Assembly (NCBI GenBank): GCA_002394025.1 | Contig: DGSV01000028.1 | Coordinates: 1-26,230, forward strand | Length of the DNA stretch: 26,230 nucleotides | Direction of reading: 5' to 3' | From: Bacteroidales bacterium UBA4353 | Lineage (GTDB): Bacteria > Bacteroidota > Bacteroidia > Bacteroidales > Paludibacteraceae | Shown: in pieces, positions 21,808 to 26,230 of the stretch | How the letters are laid out: every line of letters starts with the position of its first letter | Numbering within the stretch: the stretch's first letter is position 1 | Translations under genes and position numbers: made by a program | The notes under the pieces: generated by a model | The model's input: only the letters and a program-made list of their open reading frames with translations | Database searches by the model: none | What the model was told of the DNA's origin: nothing

Positions 21808-22806
21808 TTATTTTTGTTCTCTGATGAATTTCATGCCGTTGACGACAGCTTCGAGTTGTCGCAGCGGGTTACGCTTTTTCTGCCCCGGTCCGAAGCAGAA
21901 GCCTTCAGCGACGAGTATTTTATCACCGCTTGGCATTATTCGTGCGTGCATAACAAATGGTCCTCCCATTGCGTCGCCTTTTTCCATTCGCCATAGCCCT
22001 CTGACTTCGGCACAGTAGGTGCTGTCTTTTTGTGTGACAATCATTTGAGGCGGGATATGGCGCCATTCAGTAGCGATATATGAACTATCTTCACGTCCGT
22101 GGATATAGAGCCTAAGCACAGAGTCGCGACGTTGTATGATACCTTGCAGGGTGAGTTGTTCGGTAGATGTATAGGGTACAGTGTAAACCACAATATCGCG
22201 TCGCACACGGCCTTTTGTATCGGTAATCCAAAAGAAGTCTGTAGTGTCGGTTGATGCTGCAAGGTCGTTGGGAATACGGATATCGATGCCGAATTTATTT
22301 TTCAGGCGTTTATTGGCTGCGGGATTAGTATAATGTCTGCGATAGAAATCGTGCTGTCTGTTGAGTTCTTCGTTGACGAAATACTGCGTGATACGTTTTC
22401 CTGCCGTGCTATACGCTTTCATAAATTCATCTACATCGTGTGCCTGCACTCGCACTACAGCTTGTGGTTGCGACCAGATATTGCGCATGTATTTGACTTG
22501 TGCTTGGGTATATCGCGCGCTGTCTATGTCGCAGAGCACGATATTACGCACGGGTTTGAGTATGTCAGAAAATTCGCGCCATGGTGTCCGCGACACGCTG
22601 AGTGTGGGCTCTATCTGTGGCAGACATGGCATATCCGCTTCAAGGTATTTGCGCACAGTGTCACCCGCGGCACCGTTCCATTGGCTGTTGTTCATCACCA
22701 CCAGCACTTCATAGCTCGAACCGGTAACTGTAGGTAGTAATTTGTCCTTGCCGTGGCATGCGGTAAGAATAAGAGCAACAAAGACTATATAGGCTATTTT
22801 CTTCAT
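21808..22806 (-). CDS. DUF4837 family lipoprotein
   Basis: A 332-residue protein with a lipobox (LTAC, lipidated Cys17), followed by HGKDKLLPTVTGSSYEVLVVM, the start pattern of the Bacteroidetes DUF4837 family. Conserved-looking features are the QPQAVVRVQA segment (about 112-121), NKFGIDIRIPND and WITDTKGRVRRDIVVY. It is anchored in a membrane facing the periplasm. Function is unknown for the family. Its ATG begins 1 bp beyond the pdxA stop, so the two are co-transcribed, but this does not by itself link it to vitamin B6. Confidence 0.9.
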   Translation of the reverse strand: MKKIAYIVFVALILTACHGKDKLLPTVTGSSYEVLVVMNNSQWNGAAGDTVRKYLEADMPCLPQIEPTLSVSRTPWREFSDILKPVRNIVLCDIDSARYTQAQVKYMRNIWSQPQAVVRVQAHDVDEFMKAYSTAGKRITQYFVNEELNRQHDFYRRHYTNPAANKRLKNKFGIDIRIPNDLAASTDTTDFFWITDTKGRVRRDIVVYTVPYTSTEQLTLQGIIQRRDSVLRLYIHGREDSSYIATEWRHIPPQMIVTQKDSTYCAEVRGLWRMEKGDAMGGPFVMHARIMPSGDKILVAEGFCFGPGQKKRNPLRQLEAVVNGMKFIREQK

Positions 22807-22807
22807 A

Positions 22808-23878
22808 TTATTTTAGCGGTCTATTATCTTTCGGACGATGTTTATCGGTTATTTGCAGCGGGTCCTGACTTATTTCGTCGGTGAGTTTGCGATTATGCCA
22901 AATATCCACAGCGGTATATATAGCTTGTCGGAACGAGTCTTCGTCGGCGAGGTTTTTTCCGGCAATCTCGTATGCCGTGCCGTGGTCAGGACTTGTTCGC
23001 ACTATTGGCAGCCCTGCTGTGTAGTTCACCCCTCCCATATCGAGTGCTTTGAAAGGTGCCAGTCCTTGGTCGTGATACATTGCCAGTACTGCGTCATAGC
23101 TCTTATAGCGCACTGCTCCGAAGAATCCGTCTGCTGCAAAAGGTCCGAAGGCGCTGATACCTTCCTCGGTGGCTTTTCCTATCGCAGGGGCTATAAATTC
23201 CACTTCTTCCGTTCCGAGAAATCCGCTGTCACCGGCGTGGGGATTGAGTGCAAGCACAGCGATACGCGGCTTGCGTATCAGGAAGTCGCGTTTCAGGCTT
23301 TCGTTGAGCAGTCGCAGTTTGGCAAGTATGCGCTCTATGGTGATGTTTTCGGCAACTTTGCTCAGCGGTAAATGGTTAGTAACGAGTGCCACACGCATCA
23401 GGCGATTGACCATCATCATGATACTCTCCGCGCGGTCTGTCGAGAACTGCTCAGTGAGAAATTCCGTATGTCCGGGATAGTGGAAATCTGTCTGCTGCAT
23501 ATTCTGCTTATTGATGGGTGCCGTGACGAGCAGGTCCACCTTGCCGTCCTTGAGGTCTTGGCATGCGGCTCCAAGTGCATCATAAGCTGCTTTGGCACTC
23601 TGCGGGGTGGGGATACCGAACTGTATGGGCGTATCGTCGTCAGTGCAGTTAACGATGCTCACCTTACGTTCCTGAGCCTCGGCGGCTTCGCCTACGGGAG
23701 TTATATTAACGATTATTTCCTGCAAGGTACGTCGATGCTGCGCAAGAGTTTTGGCAGAACCATAAATGATTGGTGTGCAGAGTTCTAACAAATGAGGCTC
23801 ATTAAGAGTCTTGAGAATTATCTCGTAGCCGACACCATTTGTGTCGCCCGGAGTAATGGCTATTCGCGGATTAGGCAT
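22808..23878 (-). CDS. pdxA: 4-hydroxythreonine-4-phosphate dehydrogenase PdxA
   Basis: NAD-dependent enzyme of the DXP-dependent pyridoxal phosphate pathway; its product is condensed with deoxyxylulose phosphate by PdxJ. The 356 residues carry ITPGDTNGVGYE (8-19), PGHTEFL (135-141), TNHLPL with metal ligand H169, LNPHAGDSG with H214, and MYHDQGLAPFK with H269; these three match H166, H211 and H266 of E. coli PdxA. GVNYTAGLPIVRTSPDHG (283-300) is also intact, so it should be active. The start is ATG at 23878, only 2 bp from an array of octamer repeats. No clear promoter box was found upstream. Confidence 0.97.
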   Translation of the reverse strand: MPNPRIAITPGDTNGVGYEIILKTLNEPHLLELCTPIIYGSAKTLAQHRRTLQEIIVNITPVGEAAEAQERKVSIVNCTDDDTPIQFGIPTPQSAKAAYDALGAACQDLKDGKVDLLVTAPINKQNMQQTDFHYPGHTEFLTEQFSTDRAESIMMMVNRLMRVALVTNHLPLSKVAENITIERILAKLRLLNESLKRDFLIRKPRIAVLALNPHAGDSGFLGTEEVEFIAPAIGKATEEGISAFGPFAADGFFGAVRYKSYDAVLAMYHDQGLAPFKALDMGGVNYTAGLPIVRTSPDHGTAYEIAGKNLADEDSFRQAIYTAVDIWHNRKLTDEISQDPLQITDKHRPKDNRPLK

Positions 23879-23880
23879 AT

Positions 23881-23976
23881 TTTGAGAAGTTGAGAAGTTA
23901 AGAAGTTAAGAAGTTAAGAAGTTAAGAAGTTAAGAATTTGAGAATTTGAGAATTTGAGAATTTGAGAATTTGAGAC
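23881..23976. repeat. Twelve-unit octamer tandem array upstream of pdxA
   Basis: Twelve contiguous 8-bp units occupy 23881-23976: TTTGAGAA, GTTGAGAA, five GTTAAGAA, then five TTTGAGAA (the last ending GAC). The arrangement in blocks of identical units points to recent slippage or unequal exchange. It ends 2 bp from the pdxA start codon, so it forms the leader of any pdxA transcript that starts upstream. Confidence 0.95.
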
Positions 23977-24048
23977 AAATGTTTTGACTCGGTAGCGGGA
24001 CAAATGTTTTGACTCGGTAACTGGACAAATGTTTTGACCCGGTAGCGG
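23974..24048. repeat. Three tandem 25-bp repeats
   Basis: Three head-to-tail 25-bp copies (23974-23998, 23999-24023, 24024-24048) share GACAAATGTTTTGAC and CGGTA; they differ at a few positions only. A fourth partial GACAC follows at 24049. A diverged relative is at 91-117. Function is unknown. Confidence 0.93.
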
Positions 24049-24066
24049 GACACGAAGGGGCGTGTC
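24049..24066. repeat. Small hairpin after the 25-bp repeats
   Basis: GACACG (24049-24054) pairs with CGTGTC (24061-24066) around 6 bases. It lacks a T tract on either strand, so it is probably not a terminator by itself. Confidence 0.6.
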
Positions 24067-24129
24067 AGTATTTTCAAAGTACTAAATCACTCAAAAAAAA
24101 CAAACTAATGAACAAATGTTATTTTACGG

Positions 24130-24669
24130 CTACCAATGTTCTTGATGAATTTTGTCGTAAGGCAGTTTGTCGATGTCATAGTCTTTGCGCTGCTCATTGG
24201 GGTGTCCTATGCTTATCACGCATACCACGCTGATATTGTCGGGTATGTTGAGCAGATGTCTGACCCAGGCTTCCGCCGTTGTAAAGTGTCCTGTCGGGTC
24301 TTCATGTTCTCTGCCATAGACTTGCACCCAACATGAGCCGAGGGAGAGGTCTGCGGCACAAAGCATAATATTCTCGGCAGTGATTGCACTGTCGAACATC
24401 CATGTATCCGACTTATGACTATCGGCGCAAATCACGATACCGAGCGGTGCCTGCTCAAGCATCTGACTGCCGTAGGTGCGACACTGAGACATGGCGTTGA
24501 GTTTCTCATGGTCGGTGACAACGATGAATTCCCAAGGGTTGAGACGCTTACCTGCAGGGGACATCAAAGCCGCCTGACAAAGGGCTTTAATATCTTCGGC
24601 AGAAACGGGTTCTGAGGTGTATTGGCGAATACTGCGCCGATGACGCAGCAAACTGAGAAAAGTATCCAT
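24130..24669 (-). CDS. Nitroreductase-family FMN oxidoreductase
   Basis: A 179-residue flavoprotein of the NAD(P)H nitroreductase family. RRSIRQYTSEPVS (11-23) is the FMN phosphate-binding start; SPAGKRLNPWEFIVV (37-51) and the helix AITAENIMLCAADLSLGSCWV (95-115, described by its first and last parts here) belong to the dimer and FMN core; ISIGHP (152-157) closes the domain. The natural substrate cannot be predicted. I chose the ATG at 24669; an in-frame TTG at 24675 would add only two residues. A good promoter lies 27 bp upstream. It is monocistronic: no gene lies within 250 bp downstream on the same strand. Confidence 0.92.
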   Translation of the reverse strand: MDTFLSLLRHRRSIRQYTSEPVSAEDIKALCQAALMSPAGKRLNPWEFIVVTDHEKLNAMSQCRTYGSQMLEQAPLGIVICADSHKSDTWMFDSAITAENIMLCAADLSLGSCWVQVYGREHEDPTGHFTTAEAWVRHLLNIPDNISVVCVISIGHPNEQRKDYDIDKLPYDKIHQEHW

Positions 24670-24695
24670 AGACAAAATTTATAACAGGCTATTTG

Positions 24696-24728
24696 CAAAG
24701 TTACTAATAATTCTCCATTAAACACAAA
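24696..24728 (-). promoter_or_regulatory. Promoter of the nitroreductase gene
   Basis: Minus-strand TAACTTTG (24696-24703) matches the -7 consensus and TTTG (24725-24728) lies 21 bp upstream. The ATG at 24669 is 27 bp below the -7 box, giving a short leader. Confidence 0.8.
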
Positions 24729-24803
24729 CCGCGCATTAGATTTTATCGGGTCCTGTTCAAGATATTTTGAGCATAAGCATGATTATAAATGCCCTTAATA
24801 AAC

Positions 24804-24839
24804 AAAAAAACTTCCCGAGTATTTTCGGGAAGGTTTTTT
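24804..24839. terminator. Bidirectional terminator after mdh
   Basis: CTTCCCGA (24811-24818) pairs with TCGGGAAG (24825-24832) around 6 bases. On the minus strand seven U (24804-24810) follow; on the plus strand TTTTTT at 24834-24839. It begins about 28 bp after the mdh stop. Confidence 0.92.
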
Positions 24840-24859
24840 ACTGCTTGTTGTCCTTATGA

Positions 24860-25801
24860 TTATAGGGCTTTGATTTCGTAGAGTATGTTGTTAGTTTTGC
24901 GCACCGCTTCTTCCGAGGCTTTGAGTTTTGCTTTCTCGTCAGCTGTGAGCGGGAGTTCCACGATGCGTTCTATGCCGTCCTTACCTATTATGCACGGCAC
25001 ACCAATCATGATGTCCTTCATGCCGTATTCGCCTTCGAGATAAGCAGATACTGGCAGTAGTTTCTTCTGGTCTTTAACGATGGCTTCTGTGAGGAATGAA
25101 GCAGCAGCACCCGGTGCCATCCATGCCGATGTTCCGAGCAGTTTGGTCAGTGTTGCGCCGCCTACCATAGTTTTCTGGCACACGTCATTAATGCGGTCCT
25201 GGCTGAGGAATGTGCTCACGGGATAGCCTTTATATGTGGCATGAGACATGAGAGGTATCATTGTTGTGTCGCCGTGTCCGCCGATTACTATTCCTTCTAC
25301 CTCGTTGGGGTTGCAGCATAGTTCTTCGCTCAGGAAGTATTTGAGTCTGCTGCTGTCGAGCGGTCCGCCCATACCTATCACGCGGTTGCGTGGCAGGCCG
25401 AGAGATTTATATGTGAGGTATGCCATGGTGTCCATGGGGTTAGCGACGATGACGAGTATTGCGTTTGGTGAGTGCTCAAGAACGCTCTTTACCACACTCT
25501 TCACGATTCCGGCATTGACGCCTATGAGTTCCTCGCGCGTCATACCCGGCTTGCGGGGTATGCCCGAGGTGATGACAACAACGTCTGATTCAGCTGTAGC
25601 GCTGTAGTCGTTCGTGACACCGGTAACTTTGGTATCAAAACCCATGAGCTGAGCTGTCTGCATGATGTCCATGGCTTTGCCCTCGGCAACGCCCTCTTTG
25701 ATGTCGATAAGAACGACTTCATTGGCTATCTCTTTGACGGCCAAAACATTGGCACAAGTAGCACCCACGTTACCTGCACCTACTACTGTAACTTTTGACA
25801 T
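24860..25801 (-). CDS. mdh: Malate dehydrogenase (NAD-dependent)
   Basis: Interconverts malate and oxaloacetate with NAD(H) in the cytoplasm; in gut Bacteroidales it also serves the fermentative route to succinate and propionate. The 313-residue protein is of the lactate dehydrogenase-like MDH type: VVGAGNVGA (6-14), IPRKPGMTREEL with R83 and R89, NPMD (121-124), R152 and the catalytic H176 in GGHGDTT. R83 rather than Gln at the specificity position favours malate over lactate. I set the start at 25801 (MSKVTVVG), because an in-frame ATG at 25834 would place the -7 promoter box inside the coding region. It is monocistronic with its own terminator. Confidence 0.97.
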   Translation of the reverse strand: MSKVTVVGAGNVGATCANVLAVKEIANEVVLIDIKEGVAEGKAMDIMQTAQLMGFDTKVTGVTNDYSATAESDVVVITSGIPRKPGMTREELIGVNAGIVKSVVKSVLEHSPNAILVIVANPMDTMAYLTYKSLGLPRNRVIGMGGPLDSSRLKYFLSEELCCNPNEVEGIVIGGHGDTTMIPLMSHATYKGYPVSTFLSQDRINDVCQKTMVGGATLTKLLGTSAWMAPGAAASFLTEAIVKDQKKLLPVSAYLEGEYGMKDIMIGVPCIIGKDGIERIVELPLTADEKAKLKASEEAVRKTNNILYEIKAL

Positions 25802-25831
25802 GATATATTGTTTAATTTGTTTTTTCTGTGG

Positions 25832-25839
25832 CAAAGGTA
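25832..25839 (-). promoter_or_regulatory. mdh promoter -7 box
   Basis: A perfect TACCTTTG lies 31 bp upstream of the mdh ATG. No TTTG -33 element is evident, but the spacer is AT-rich. Its position rules out the longer reading frame start at 25834. Confidence 0.72.
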
Positions 25840-25899
25840 CGATATTTTTGTTAATTACGGAAAAATATCTTTATTTTTCTGCAATTTTTGTTTCCTGAT

Positions 25900-25928
25900 G
25901 GGGCTAATAGGGGCTAATAGGGCTGATA
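25900..25928. repeat. Short 10-bp tandem repeat
   Basis: GGGGCTAATA occurs twice (25900-25909, 25910-25919) and is followed by GGGCTGATA (25920-25928). It lies between mdh and rpmE2 with no obvious regulatory role. Confidence 0.85.
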
Positions 25929-25950
25929 GGGGTAGGCTAACGCGGTGCGC

Positions 25951-25988
25951 AAAAAAAAGCCTCCTGAATGTGCGGGAGGCTTTTTTTT
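25951..25988. terminator. Terminator after rpmE2
   Basis: AAAAAAAAGCCTCC (25951-25964) pairs with GGAGGCTTTTTTTT (25975-25988), a 14-bp perfect stem with a 10-nt loop. On the minus strand the A run gives the U tract about 17 bp after the rpmE2 stop; it also works on the plus strand. Confidence 0.92.
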
Positions 25989-26004
25989 GTATTATCGTGA
26001 AAGG

Positions 26005-26230
26005 TTATTTTTTGTGTCTGTTGCCATAGCGGCTCATGAACTTGTCCACGCGACCTGCTGTGTCCACAAGTTTCGACTTGCCGGTATAGAATGGGTGCGA
26101 GCTTGATGATATTTCAAGTTTTACCAGTGGGTATGTCTCGCCATCGATTTCTATGGTATCCTTTGTATTCACGGTTGAGCGGGTGAAGAACTGGTCACCG
26201 TTGCTCATATCTTTGAAAACTACTACGCGG
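26005..26230 (-). CDS. rpmE2: 50S ribosomal protein L31 type B, 5' end cut by window edge
   Basis: The frame stays open to the window edge, so the gene begins outside. The visible 74 residues read RVVVFKDMSNGDQFFTRST and then TKDTIEIDGETYPLVKLEIS, SSHPFYTGKSKLVDTAGRVD and FMSRYGNRHKK. SHPFYTG is the L31 signature. There is no cysteine in the visible part, as in type B, zinc-independent L31 (YkgM-like). About ten N-terminal residues are missing. The methionine at 26208 is internal, as the upstream codons VVVFKD match the family. It is followed by a strong terminator. Confidence 0.95.
   Translation of the reverse strand, partial: RVVVFKDMSNGDQFFTRSTVNTKDTIEIDGETYPLVKLEISSSSHPFYTGKSKLVDTAGRVDKFMSRYGNRHKK

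Noticed and set aside
23881..24048. Possible CRISPR array
   Set aside because: The 8-bp and 25-bp units are contiguous with no unique spacers between them, and no cas gene is present.
25802..25834. Longer N terminus of malate dehydrogenase (ATG at 25834)
   Set aside because: The extra residues (PQKKQIKQYI) are not family-like and the region holds the -7 promoter box.
26005..26208. L31 as a complete 67-residue protein starting at 26208
   Set aside because: The frame is open upstream and reads VVVFKD, matching the conserved L31 type B N terminus, so the gene extends beyond the window.

Overview
The window looks like a chromosomal segment from a Bacteroidales bacterium, a gut-type Bacteroidetes close to the Prevotella/Muribaculaceae/Bacteroides range. 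The evidence is: several perfect Bacteroidetes -7 boxes (TAnnTTTG, as TACCTTTG or TAACTTTG) upstream of genes; weak or absent Shine-Dalgarno sequences; typical Bacteroidales families (DUF4837 lipoprotein, OstA-like LptA protein, PorT-type barrel, EF-G2-type factor, secreted protein with a type IX-like C-terminal domain); and AT-rich short tandem repeats at gene borders. Twenty of the 21 protein genes lie on the minus strand. Only the EF-G paralogue is on the plus strand.

Layout. 1-29 is the 3' end of a tRNA-His with its terminator. 75-600 is a gene-free stretch full of perfect palindromes and an octamer tandem array. 601-13702 is a long minus-strand run, read from high to low coordinates: dnaB, DUF2461, a SurA-like lipoprotein, SurA, OstA/LptA-like, PorT-type barrel, M23/LysM endopeptidase, TPR protein, polyprenyl synthase, a protein of unknown function, an MscS channel, a FabZ-like hotdog protein and murB. 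Below dnaB the genes mostly overlap or sit within 35 bp of each other, so much of this is probably one envelope-biogenesis operon: folding of outer membrane proteins, LPS transport, wall remodelling, isoprenoid supply and peptidoglycan precursors. 13823-16280 is a TonB-dependent receptor behind a TPP riboswitch with its own intrinsic terminator, so it is probably a thiamine-compound receptor. 16361-19210 is a 949-residue secreted protein with four copies of an unrecognised module. 19454-21607 is an EF-G paralogue without the catalytic histidine. 21808-23878 is a pdxA-DUF4837 pair behind an array of twelve 8-bp units and three 25-bp repeats. The last part holds a nitroreductase, malate dehydrogenase and the start-truncated ribosomal protein L31 type B.

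I see no phage, CRISPR array, transposase, or defence or secretion cluster. The most interesting signals are regulatory and structural: the TPP riboswitch whose P1 5' arm can also pair with the terminator stem, the GTPase-defective EF-G paralogue, the fourfold-repeated secreted protein, and several families of dispersed palindromes and tandem repeats at gene borders.
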